Source: an uncultured Bacteroidales bacterium (lineage in GTDB: Bacteria; Bacteroidota; Bacteroidia; Bacteroidales; Bacteroidaceae). From it: a DNA stretch of 38,119 bases. Positions within the stretch are counted from its first letter, which is position 1. Every line of letters begins with the position of its first letter. Shown one piece after another: positions 15,629-23,301 of this stretch. The position numbers and the translations under genes are program-made. Location: positions 1 through 38,119 of the forward strand of contig CACYXI010000021.1 in NCBI GenBank assembly GCA_902778265.1. The letters run 5' to 3'. The notes under the pieces are model-generated. The model searched no databases. It worked only from the letters and a program-made list of their open reading frames with translations, and was not told where the DNA came from.

Positions 15629-15760
15629 ATAGAGATGTTCCTTGAAATGTTTCCGAAAATATTCTTCTGTGTATCTGTAAGTTACAGACTTGAAATCGAG
15701 TTTTTTTGAATCTGACATGTTTTTTCCCGTGTTAGATGGTGGTGTTCGGGATTTTTGTTG

Positions 15761-15768
15761 TAATTTTG
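15761..15768 (+). promoter_or_regulatory. -7 box before a very short ORF
   Basis: TAATTTTG, only four bases before an ATG at 15773. A real transcript from it would be almost leaderless. Confidence 0.35.
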
Positions 15769-15772
15769 CAGC

Positions 15773-15850
15773 ATGAAAAAAGATGAACGAAGAGTGAAGA
15801 TTGAAGAAAACCATTCGGCGCACGGCCATCGCCAAAGGTATCAACTCTAA
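15773..15850 (+). CDS. Possible 25-residue peptide or gene remnant
   Basis: ORF reading MKKDERRVKIEENHSAHGHR then QRYQL and TAA. The HSAHGHRQR part is reminiscent of the N-terminus of RadC-like proteins (HxGHRxRL), so this may be the stump of a lost gene. Directly behind the stop codon simple tandem repeats begin. Weak evidence; a chance ORF is possible. Confidence 0.2.
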   Translation: MKKDERRVKIEENHSAHGHRQRYQL

Positions 15851-15955
15851 GCTCTGAGCTCTAAACTCTAAACTCTAAACTCTGACCTTTGACCTCCTCA
15901 CCTCCGTTTCAGATCCGTTGTAAATCCGTTGTAAATCCGTTGTAAATCCGTTCCC
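15851..15955. repeat. Two tandem-repeat blocks (7-base and 11-base)
   Basis: ACTCTAA-type units repeat from about 15851 to 15884. ATCCGTTGTAA is repeated exactly three times at 15913-15945 with a partial fourth. The 11-base period and AATCCG word match the block at 2150-2180. Confidence 0.65.
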
Positions 15956-16017
15956 TATATCGGAGATATAAAGGTCGAGATGTTCCAAGGCTCGTGGCGA
16001 TGAGCACTATGTAAAGC

Positions 16018-16053
16018 AGAAAAAGCCTATCCCAATAGCGATTAGGACAAGCT
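16018..16053 (-). terminator. Terminator of the DUF5687 gene
   Basis: On the minus strand AGCTTGTCCTAA pairs with TTGGGATAGGCT (three G:U pairs) around a six-base loop, followed by TTTTTC. It lies 24 bases after the stop. Confidence 0.65.
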
Positions 16054-16076
16054 CTTTGCTGAATGGTATTTTCAAA

Positions 16077-17603
16077 TTATCTTGTAGCCATCATTGCCTC
16101 GATGTTCTCGTATTTGCGTTCGTTCAGACGCTTGTAGATGTTGCTGAGCCACAGACGGTGGGTGCCGATGAAGGCGAGTCCGATGACAAGGAGAATGATG
16201 TATGCCATATCCTCTGAGGCGAAGATCATGAAGAGTTTCACGAGAAGGAGAGGCACGGTGAATGCAAGGATCTCGATAAAAATCATTATCCAACTGTTCT
16301 CTATCATCGTCTTGCCAGTAAACTTCTGATTGAGCGGTGCTGTCTGTTTGTTATACACGGCGAGCTGCATGAACAGGAAATTATCCACGCCGGCTGTGAA
16401 TGCCATGTATGAAAAGAGCATCAGCAGACTTGCCTTGCCTGTAAAGACCATCGGCAGCATCAACAGGAATGGGAACAGGAGTATGGCGCTGAAGAAGTAA
16501 TACTTGGCTGTGAGTAGTTTCTCGATGGTGTGATGCCCCATCATCAGTCGCTCGATGTAGTTGCCCTCGAATGTCATGATACGGAGCAGCATCATTGCCC
16601 CATAGATGGCGAAGTTATAGATTAGCCAGAAGCGCACCATTCCGAGTTCATCGTAGGTAGAGGTGAATGAGCATATTAGACTAAAGATGAGGACTATAAC
16701 GTTGGCAGAGATGAAGACCTTACGCACGTTCTTGTTACGGCGGATAGAGAATATTTCCAGACGGAAGAACTCACCGATTACTCCCCATTCGTTAAGGAAT
16801 TTGAAGCTCTGCTTGGTACTTACCTTTATCGCCTTTTCCTCACGCGCCAGCTCTGCATATACGAACTTATGCTGCAAGCGTCGGTTGATGGCGGTCACGA
16901 TGCCGAGGATGGCGAACAACGCGCCCCATGCAATGATGTTTCCATTGCATATCCAACTGCCTAAGTGTGCATAGCCGCGAAACAGATGCGCCCAGCTAAG
17001 TGTGAGTGACCAGTCGGCATTGAAGAACATTGGCGATGCCACGAGTGCCAATACGGGGATGAGACCTATCCAGTAAAGCATGTTATGGCTTACGAGGGTT
17101 CGGGCTATGGAATAGAACTGTGAGATTACGAGTTCGACGACGTATAAGCCAAGGAGGAACAACAACGTTAGGCCTATACCTTCGGCAAAAACTACAGCCA
17201 TAATGGCAAATGGAACGTATAGGAACATCATTACCAGATTGCCGTAGGATAGCAGGGAGCGGATGATGAAGAAGTCGATGCACGTATAGCGTGGGATAGG
17301 CAGCAGCACGTATGGCTTTACTTGCTGCGATGGGGTCTGCTGAAGCCAGAATCGGGCGAAGAAGTCGAGTATAGCCACGAAGGGTAGGGCGGCATACATA
17401 AACTCGTAGGCCGTCATGTTTCTTACGTCGGTGGCTATGAGAGCCAGTGAGATAGAGAAGCCGATGAGGTACATCACCAGCAGGGCAACCATGAGGTATG
17501 CCATGAATTTTGCCACCTTGCCTTGATTGAACATTGGCGAACGGCGTTCAGACAGCTTTTGGTGGTTGCGTAGGATAGGGTAGAGTTGACGGATAGTAAG
17601 CAT
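16077..17603 (-). CDS. DUF5687-family multi-pass membrane protein (ABC-2-like permease)
   Basis: 508 residues with about ten to twelve hydrophobic segments spread through the length. The conserved family part reads ARFWLQQTPSQQVKPYVLLPIPR near residues 84-106, followed by a membrane pair; later SIRRNKNVRKVFISANVIVL and GNYIERLMM fit DUF5687. The family resembles permease subunits of ABC exporters and usually has an ATPase gene beside it. None is found here: the neighbours are a long hairpin and an unrelated gene. Inner membrane; substrate unknown. The start at 17603 gives a basic leader; Met24 (MFNQGKVAKFM) is an alternative. Confidence 0.75.
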   Translation of the reverse strand: MLTIRQLYPILRNHQKLSERRSPMFNQGKVAKFMAYLMVALLVMYLIGFSISLALIATDVRNMTAYEFMYAALPFVAILDFFARFWLQQTPSQQVKPYVLLPIPRYTCIDFFIIRSLLSYGNLVMMFLYVPFAIMAVVFAEGIGLTLLFLLGLYVVELVISQFYSIARTLVSHNMLYWIGLIPVLALVASPMFFNADWSLTLSWAHLFRGYAHLGSWICNGNIIAWGALFAILGIVTAINRRLQHKFVYAELAREEKAIKVSTKQSFKFLNEWGVIGEFFRLEIFSIRRNKNVRKVFISANVIVLIFSLICSFTSTYDELGMVRFWLIYNFAIYGAMMLLRIMTFEGNYIERLMMGHHTIEKLLTAKYYFFSAILLFPFLLMLPMVFTGKASLLMLFSYMAFTAGVDNFLFMQLAVYNKQTAPLNQKFTGKTMIENSWIMIFIEILAFTVPLLLVKLFMIFASEDMAYIILLVIGLAFIGTHRLWLSNIYKRLNERKYENIEAMMATR

Positions 17604-17611
17604 ATAAGACA

Positions 17612-17753
17612 GGCCTCTCCCCCCGCCCTCCCCCGTAGGGAGGGAGCCGATTCGCTTATGGGGAATTGGTTATAATTTTTTTTGTTTCTTTATTTTGTGA
17701 CGGTCTTTCGCCTTCCAGCTCCCTCCCTACGGGGGAGGGCGGGGGGAGAGGCC
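17612..17753. repeat. Perfect 36-bp long inverted repeat (C/G-rich)
   Basis: 17612-17647 and 17718-17753 are perfect reverse complements built from CCCTCCC words. The 70-base loop is AT-rich. One arm begins 8 bases upstream of the DUF5687 start codon and the other ends 7 bases after the stop of the gene before it, so the repeat fills the entire junction between two genes of the same strand. Confidence 0.85.
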
Positions 17754-17760
17754 GCTCTTT

Positions 17761-18483
17761 TTATTCTTCTATATCAGTAATTCTCGTCTTGAAATTAAGC
17801 AGGTGATAGCTTGAGGTCTCGATAAAGGCGAGGTTGAGCCTTGAAGCTCGGCGGAACTTATGCTGTGGGTTGAAGGCATTATCCAGGAGACGCTCGTAGT
17901 GTGTGAGAGGCTTCTTGTATGTCCTTGTCATAAACTCCAGTTCCTCGGTCTCGAAGTCGAATAGCTCGATGAGCATGTGACCTATGAATGAAGCCGCCTG
18001 AGCTATTCCGAGACGATGAATCCATTGGTTTAGCTTTACGAAATCTACTTTATGTCCCTTTGTGCGGAGGTATTCGCCTACGGCAATTATGCCAGTTAAG
18101 GACATATCCCTTGTTATGATAAGGTCGATGTTCGCAACGAGCAGATGCAGGAAATGTAGTGTCTCGGTGCTGCAATCAATGTTGTGCTTCTCTTGTTCGC
18201 TGATCTTTCGATAGCGACGTGAGGACAGGAAGCCATAGAGGGCAGTTTCGGGATATTCAAACTTCTCCTTTGGTGTAGGGATGTTGATGTCTGGAGGCAG
18301 AAGCGGATCATCCTTCAGCAGTTGTGCTCCAGCCACTATGTAACCGTGAATGCCAAGTTTCTTCGCTGTGTCGATGAGTTTGTTCCACTTGAAACTGGAC
18401 ATAGGTTTCAATGGTTCGTCAATAATGCCGAACGCACCTGCACGAAGCAGTATTGTGAAGTTTTCTTGGATTGTCGGAAACAT
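17761..18483 (-). CDS. Uncharacterised protein, possibly nucleotidyltransferase-related
   Basis: 240 residues, soluble, no signal peptide. The first ~60 residues are modest in complexity (ENFTILLRAGAFG, KLIDTAKKLGIHGYIVAGAQLL). The middle has LHFLHLLVANIDLIITRDMS and the later part KLNQWIHRLGIAQAASFIGHMLIELFDFE. This second half resembles the C-terminal helical part of Bacteroidetes proteins annotated as putative nucleotidyltransferases, but the catalytic GSxxxD motif is not seen, so I leave the function open. Framed on both sides by long inverted repeats. Confidence 0.45.
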   Translation of the reverse strand: MFPTIQENFTILLRAGAFGIIDEPLKPMSSFKWNKLIDTAKKLGIHGYIVAGAQLLKDDPLLPPDINIPTPKEKFEYPETALYGFLSSRRYRKISEQEKHNIDCSTETLHFLHLLVANIDLIITRDMSLTGIIAVGEYLRTKGHKVDFVKLNQWIHRLGIAQAASFIGHMLIELFDFETEELEFMTRTYKKPLTHYERLLDNAFNPQHKFRRASRLNLAFIETSSYHLLNFKTRITDIEE

Positions 18484-18507
18484 AATCGTCAGTTTTATTT
18501 ATATTTA

Positions 18508-18709
18508 GGAGTACAAGGAGTACAGGGAGTGACGCTCCTTCGTCGCTTAAGGAGTACAAGACGATAGTATTTATCGTTGAAGGTAGAAGCGATGAGGGAT
18601 GAGGGTTTGTTACTATTAAACCTTATTCCTTACTCCATCACCCCCTATTCCGTATAAGACATTCGTCTTGTACTCCTTGAACTCCTTGTACTCCTTATTA
18701 CTCCTTGCA
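18508..18709. repeat. GGAGTACAA dispersed element, copy 1
   Basis: About 200 bases. Left arm: repeated nine-base word GGAGTACAA. Core: ACAAGACGATAGTATTTATC, then TTACTATTAAACCTTATTCC. Right arm: CCCCTATTCCGTATAAGACA, then TTCGTCTTGTACTCC and further ACTCCTT words. The same order occurs at 29705-29905, with a partial reversed copy at 30781-30899. The right arm overlaps the 3' end of the NhaC gene. Confidence 0.8.
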
Positions 18710-19961
18710 AATGATTGCCAGAGGTAAGGATGTACCCCAAAGCCCCGATACCCAGAAGGATAGGGTAGTAGAGATACTCGATGATGTTGATCGGGTTCAC
18801 GGCTGCAAGTCCGCTTGCTATCAGTATCTGAGCGCCATAAGGGAGTAGGCCCTGCGTGGCGCACGAGAATGTGTCGAGAATGGATGCCGCTCGCTTTGGC
18901 TTTACTCCGAAACGCTCGGCAATGTCCTTGGCAATACCGCCTACGGTTATTATCGCCACGGTGTTGTTTGCGGTACAGACATTGACCAAAGATACGAGAA
19001 TGCCGATTGAAAGTTCTGCTCCACGTCGTCCATTGACTAAGCGTGTTATCTTGTTGATGATAAAGACGATACCACCGTTTTCTTTAATCAGTTCAAGAAG
19101 TCCGCCAGCCATCATCGTAACGATTATCAGCTCACCCATTGATACGATTCCATCACCCATACTTGAGAACCAAGCTATGCAGTCGTAGTTGCCAGATGTC
19201 ATTCCGATGATGCCTGTCAGAAGTATGCCGATGGAGAGTACCATGAGCACGTTTACGCCATAGAGGGCAATGACGAGAACGAAGAGGTATGGAACGATCT
19301 TTAGCAGTTCTACGTCAGGAATCTCTTGCGGTACGCTTATATTCCTTCCCATCACCATATAGATGATGAATGTGATAAAGGCGATTGGGGCTACGATACG
19401 TATGTTCGCCTTGAACTTATCGCTCATCCTACATCCCTGCGTCTGTGTGGCAACCACGGTCGTATCGCTGATGAACGACATATTATCGCCGAAGAATGAA
19501 CCTCCTACAACGATTGCCGTAAGTAGGGCAACATCTGAGCCTGTGGAATGGGCTATGCCCACGGCGATAGGAGTGAGGGCGGCTATTGTGCCAACGCTCG
19601 TTCCGACACTCAGGGATATGAAGCAGGCGGCAAGGAACAATCCCGCAAGCAGCATATTAGCAGGAAGTACGTATAGCGTGAGGTTCACCGTTGCGTCGAT
19701 GCAGCCCATATCCTTTGCCGACTTTGCAAACGCTCCGGCAAGCACGAATATCCAGATCATGAGCATGATGTTCTTCTGTCCTGCGCCACGACTGAATGCT
19801 TCAATGCGCTTTTCCAGCGACATTCCTCTTGATATGGCAATGGCATAGATGCTTGAAAGCATGAATGCCACAGTTATAGGTAGCTTGTAGAAATCGCCCG
19901 CAACGATTGATGTCACGAGGTAGAGGACTACAAAGACGATTAGTGGAGAGAGATTGAGCAT
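18645..19961 (-). CDS. nhaC: NhaC-family Na+/H+ antiporter
   Basis: 438 residues, about eleven hydrophobic segments. Family features include VGTSVGTIAALTPIAVGIA and GGSFFGDNMSFISDTTVVA (the NhaC SFFGDxxSxISDTT motif) and a later ANNTVAIITVGGIAKDIAE. Inner-membrane exchanger of Na+ (or an organic substrate, as for related malate/lactate members) against H+. The last ~19 residues (after HLQ: GVIRSTRSSRSTRRMSYTE) are basic, Ser/Thr/Arg-rich and encoded entirely by the GGAGTACAA repeat element, so the natural C-terminus was probably replaced by element insertion. It lies downstream of uxaA on the same strand, separated by a long inverted repeat; a link with hexuronate use is possible but not shown. 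Confidence 0.9.
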   Translation of the reverse strand: MLNLSPLIVFVVLYLVTSIVAGDFYKLPITVAFMLSSIYAIAISRGMSLEKRIEAFSRGAGQKNIMLMIWIFVLAGAFAKSAKDMGCIDATVNLTLYVLPANMLLAGLFLAACFISLSVGTSVGTIAALTPIAVGIAHSTGSDVALLTAIVVGGSFFGDNMSFISDTTVVATQTQGCRMSDKFKANIRIVAPIAFITFIIYMVMGRNISVPQEIPDVELLKIVPYLFVLVIALYGVNVLMVLSIGILLTGIIGMTSGNYDCIAWFSSMGDGIVSMGELIIVTMMAGGLLELIKENGGIVFIINKITRLVNGRRGAELSIGILVSLVNVCTANNTVAIITVGGIAKDIAERFGVKPKRAASILDTFSCATQGLLPYGAQILIASGLAAVNPINIIEYLYYPILLGIGALGYILTSGNHLQGVIRSTRSSRSTRRMSYTE

Positions 19962-19963
19962 AA

Positions 19964-20137
19964 AAGACCCACCCCCATACCCCTCCCATAAAGGGAGGGG
20001 AGTAGTTACACTTTTTAGTTAGCGGAGGGTACGCTTTTTGTTTAGTTCTTATAATTGTTACCAAAAACTTTCCCCCATTAAGCAGATTTTACTATCTACT
20101 CCCCTCCCTTTATGGGAGGGGTATGGGAGTGGGTCTT
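19964..20137. repeat. 42-bp long inverted repeat between uxaA and nhaC
   Basis: 19964-20005 and 20096-20137 are reverse complements over 42 bases with one difference. The words are CCCATACCCCTCCC and AAAGGGAGGGG. The left arm starts two bases before the nhaC ATG in transcript terms, and the right arm overlaps the uxaA stop codon (20136-20138). Confidence 0.85.
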
Positions 20138-21629
20138 ATAGTGTCACTCCATTCTTAAAAATAGAGATCTCGCTATAACCATTTACCTCATTACGTGCAG
20201 GTTCACCACTTGCAACGGCGAGAATCTTGTCAATAAACTCCGGAACGAGTTCCTTCATCGTCTTGCCGTCAACGAGTTGTCCGGCATTGAAGTCAATCCA
20301 GTTCTTCTTGCGGTTGTAGAGATCAGAGTTCGTAGAAATCTTCATCGTTGGTACGAAAGTGCCGAAAGGAGTTCCGCGACCAGTAGAGAAGAGTACCAAG
20401 TGGCATCCTGCTGATGCAAGAGCTGTGGCTGCTACGAGGTCGTTGCCAGGAGCAGAGAGGAGGTTGAGACCAGATGTCTGCAAACGATCACCATATTCGA
20501 GAACGCCACTTACAGGAGCACGACCGCATTTCTGAGTGCAACCGAGAGCCTTATCCTCAAGTGTTGAGATACCACCAGCTTTGTTGCCTGGGGATGGATT
20601 CTCGCCAACTGGCTCTCCATGAGAGAGGAAGTAGTTCTTGAAGTTATTGATGAGCGAAACAGTCTGGTCAAAGAGCTGACGGTTCTCGCAACGGTTCATA
20701 AGGATTGTCTCTGCACCGAACATCTCTGGGACCTCGGTGAGTATGCTTGTGCCACCCTGTGCTACGAGCCAGTCAGAGAACTCGCCTTCGAGAGGATTAG
20801 CAGTAATGCCAGAGAAACCATCAGAGCCGCCGCATTTAAGTCCTACACGGAGCTTACTTACAGGCACATCAACTCGCTTGTCCTCCTTGCAAATCTTATA
20901 CATCTTGCGGAGAATGTCCATGCAATATTCTGACTCGTCACCTTCAACTTTTTGTGTAACGACGAGTTGGATGCGCTCCTTGTCATAGTCGCCAAGCATA
21001 GCCATGAAATCGTCTGGCTGATTGTTCTCGCAACCGAGAGAGAGAACGAGCACGGCACCTGCATTAGGGTGGAGTACGATGTCACGAAGAATCTTACGTG
21101 TTGCCTCATGATCCTCAGAGAGTTGAGAGCAACCGTAGTTATGATGCCAGGCATGAACAGCATCAATGCCGTCAAGACGAGTCTCTGTTTCGAGTTCCTT
21201 AGCCAACTGCTCTGCTATGCCGTTTACGCAGCCAACGGTAGGCACAATCCAGATTTCGTTGCGAACACCTACATCACCATTCTTGCGGACGTAGCCCTTA
21301 AAAGTGCGATTTTCAACAGGGATGTTGAGTTTCTCATCAACTGGATTGTATGTATATTCAAGGGTTCCTGCGAGATTGGTCTTGAGATTATTCTCATTAA
21401 CCCATTCGCCAGCCTTTAAGTCCTTGATAGCATGACCGATAGGGTAGCCATATTTAATTATATCTTCACCTTCCTTCTTGTCTGTAAGAAGAACCTTGTG
21501 ACCGGCAGGAGTGTCTTGCAATAGCTTTACTTCCTTATCACCGTCGGTTACGATTTCCCCCGCCTTCATAGCTCTGAGGCATACAACGACAGAGTCAGCG
21601 GGATTGATTTTAAGAAATGCCTGTTCCAT
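20136..21629 (-). CDS. uxaA: Altronate dehydratase
   Basis: 497 residues, the full UxaA length. An N-terminal SAF-type domain (about residues 1-95, with VVVCLRAMKAGE and GYPIGHAIKDLKAGEWV) is followed by the large catalytic domain: NRTFKGYVRKNGDVGVRNEI, VPTVGCVN, HNYGCSQL, LGCENNQ, LKCGGSDGFSGITANP and FSTGRGTPFG. The enzyme converts D-altronate to 2-dehydro-3-deoxygluconate in galacturonate breakdown, in the cytoplasm, and needs a divalent metal. The product is the substrate of the KDG kinase encoded divergently at 23302. The LacI-type regulator lies directly upstream on the same strand. The stop codon falls within a long inverted repeat. Confidence 0.95.
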   Translation of the reverse strand: MEQAFLKINPADSVVVCLRAMKAGEIVTDGDKEVKLLQDTPAGHKVLLTDKKEGEDIIKYGYPIGHAIKDLKAGEWVNENNLKTNLAGTLEYTYNPVDEKLNIPVENRTFKGYVRKNGDVGVRNEIWIVPTVGCVNGIAEQLAKELETETRLDGIDAVHAWHHNYGCSQLSEDHEATRKILRDIVLHPNAGAVLVLSLGCENNQPDDFMAMLGDYDKERIQLVVTQKVEGDESEYCMDILRKMYKICKEDKRVDVPVSKLRVGLKCGGSDGFSGITANPLEGEFSDWLVAQGGTSILTEVPEMFGAETILMNRCENRQLFDQTVSLINNFKNYFLSHGEPVGENPSPGNKAGGISTLEDKALGCTQKCGRAPVSGVLEYGDRLQTSGLNLLSAPGNDLVAATALASAGCHLVLFSTGRGTPFGTFVPTMKISTNSDLYNRKKNWIDFNAGQLVDGKTMKELVPEFIDKILAVASGEPARNEVNGYSEISIFKNGVTL

Positions 21630-21658
21630 ATGTGTTAGATTTAATAGTTCATAATGTT

Positions 21659-21771
21659 ATGTACAATTTACCATTTACAATGTACAATTTCTATTTAGAC
21701 ATTTTCCTATTTTTGAGCAATGTCCTCGCTGCACCAGCAAAATTGTAAATTGTAAATGGTACATTGTACAT
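21659..21771. repeat. 32-bp long inverted repeat between the regulator and uxaA
   Basis: 21659-21690 and 21740-21771 are near-perfect reverse complements made of TTTACAATG/TGTACAATT words. The right arm ends two bases before the stop of the regulator gene. May end the regulator transcript or be a leader structure of uxaA. Confidence 0.8.
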
Positions 21772-21773
21772 GA

Positions 21774-23045
21774 TTAGATTTGCGTCCTCCTATAGAAATC
21801 CACGTTCTCCTTGAACAGTACCTCGATAGGCATATAGTTCACAGGATTAACGTTTTTCTTCAGGATGATTGCTCTTGCGAGGGCATCAATGCTGTAATAG
21901 CCCTGCATGTATCCGTGCTGCGCTATGAGGAATGAGATACTGCCCTGACGCAGACAATTAGCGTTCTTCTCCACCATATCGTAACCCATAATCTGAACGT
22001 TGCGCAGATTATTCTTCAACAGATACTCACCTACAAGATGCGCCTTTGAGTTGAGAGTCACGCAATGATGTATCTCCTTATGCTCATCAAAGAATTTCTG
22101 CAGAATCTGAGTATATTCCTTGCGGGCAGAGCCGTATGGAAGGTCAACCTCCACAATCTTGATTTCTGGGAAATGATCCTTCATGTAGTGACGGAAACCT
22201 ACTTCGCGGTTATCCTGCTGCTTGCTTGCAACATGAACACCGTCGATAGTCTGCTTCATCAGCATTATGGTCTTCTCCTTCGATGCAATCATCATAAGAA
22301 GCTTTGCTGCGAAATATCCGCTGGCAAATGAATCCTGTCCGTAGAATGCAAGCGGACGGAGATCAGGCATATAAGAATCGAGCATTATGAAAGGAATGTT
22401 ACGCTCATGCAACTGATCCGTAAACTTACGGGTAGCCTCCAGTTTGGCAGGAACCACAACGACACCATCTGGCTGAGCGGCGAGTATTGACTCGTAGCAC
22501 TCCCTGAAGCTCTGGTCGTCCTTACGTTTATAATAGTACATGTGCGCGTGCACATTAAAGTCACGGCGCATCTCGCACGCATGTAGCTGTCCTTCTTCAA
22601 CTTCTTCCCAATAGGCCTCACTCTCATGCTTCGGCATAAGGCAGTAGAAATTGTACTCCTTATTATGTGCAAGTGCACTTGCATACATATTAGGCTCATA
22701 GTTCATCTCCTCGATGGCCTTCTGAACCTTTACCAATGCCTTTGGTGAAACATTTGGTCTGTTGTGGAGTACGCGGTCAACCGTACCGACACTCACGCCA
22801 GCCTTCTCTGCAATATCACGAATGGTGATACGCAGCGAACCAGTGTTGTCGCGCTTACGTTGACGCTTGTTAGCCTGATCTGCATGAGCAGAAGTCTTTT
22901 TTGCAGACTTCGTCTTCTTTGTGCTTTTGTTCTTCTTTCCACTACCGTTAGTGGAACCCTTGGGACGTCCTACCTTTCTCTTTTCGGCAGCAGCCTCAAT
23001 GGGCTGTTCGTCGTTGAGGTCATTGATATCCATATTCTGTGACAT
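21774..23045 (-). CDS. LacI-type regulator with long basic, AT-hook-like N-terminal extension
   Basis: 423 residues against the usual ~340. Residues 1-70 are an added segment: an acidic start, then VGRPKGS (residues 25-31, an AT-hook core) and Lys/Ser/Thr-rich sequence up to about residue 65. The LacI helix-turn-helix starts at ~72 (TIRDIAEKAGVSVGTVDRVLHNR), followed by a periplasmic-binding-like sensor domain (FIMLDSYMP, GQDSFASGYFAAKLL, IMGYDMVEKN). It likely senses a hexuronate intermediate and controls uxaA and the divergent kdgK-eda pair. The ATG at 23045 lies 41 bases inside a TATTTTTG -7 box, supporting the long form. The AT-hook could bend or bind the very AT-rich divergent promoter region. 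Confidence 0.88.
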   Translation of the reverse strand: MSQNMDINDLNDEQPIEAAAEKRKVGRPKGSTNGSGKKNKSTKKTKSAKKTSAHADQANKRQRKRDNTGSLRITIRDIAEKAGVSVGTVDRVLHNRPNVSPKALVKVQKAIEEMNYEPNMYASALAHNKEYNFYCLMPKHESEAYWEEVEEGQLHACEMRRDFNVHAHMYYYKRKDDQSFRECYESILAAQPDGVVVVPAKLEATRKFTDQLHERNIPFIMLDSYMPDLRPLAFYGQDSFASGYFAAKLLMMIASKEKTIMLMKQTIDGVHVASKQQDNREVGFRHYMKDHFPEIKIVEVDLPYGSARKEYTQILQKFFDEHKEIHHCVTLNSKAHLVGEYLLKNNLRNVQIMGYDMVEKNANCLRQGSISFLIAQHGYMQGYYSIDALARAIILKKNVNPVNYMPIEVLFKENVDFYRRTQI

Positions 23046-23086
23046 TCCTTAAGTTGAAGGTGATTTAAGATTTAAAAAATATGGTG

Positions 23087-23094
23087 CAAAAATA
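23087..23094 (-). promoter_or_regulatory. -7 box of the LacI-type regulator
   Basis: TATTTTTG on the minus strand, 41 bases before the ATG at 23045. No matching TTTG -33 box at the normal distance. Confidence 0.5.
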
Positions 23095-23149
23095 ATGAAA
23101 AAAAACGAATTGTGTGCACTAACAATTAATTTTTTTTGTAAAAAACGGG

Positions 23150-23206
23150 AAAAAAGCGTATTTTTTATCGAAATATTTCTTTCTTTCGTAAAAAATGCGT
23201 ATTTTT
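23150..23206. promoter_or_regulatory. Two GCGTATTTTT repeats, candidate operator
   Basis: AAAAAAGCGTATTTTTT at 23150-23166 and AAAAAATGCGTATTTTT at 23190-23206, 40 bases apart. Each is A-tract, GCGTA, T-tract, hence roughly symmetrical. The second overlaps the kdgK -7 box, where a repressor would block transcription. The regulator encoded next door is the obvious candidate to bind; inference only. Confidence 0.45.
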
Positions 23207-23207
23207 G
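23176..23207 (+). promoter_or_regulatory. Promoter of kdgK-eda
   Basis: TTTC at 23176-23179, 20 bases, TATTTTTG at 23200-23207. Leader of ~88 bases to the ATG at 23302. Confidence 0.6.
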
Positions 23208-23301
23208 CATCCGAAATCTGCATTTTGTCACACCGACTTTGCAGAAAATCTTACTTTGGGAATTTTAAATCTTAATGCAAATTAACTCACTTAATTAAAC
23301 T

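Noticed and set aside
15611-15844. 77-codon minus-strand ORF
   Set aside because: It crosses a CTAACA dyad and reads against a plus-strand -7 box; no domain is visible.
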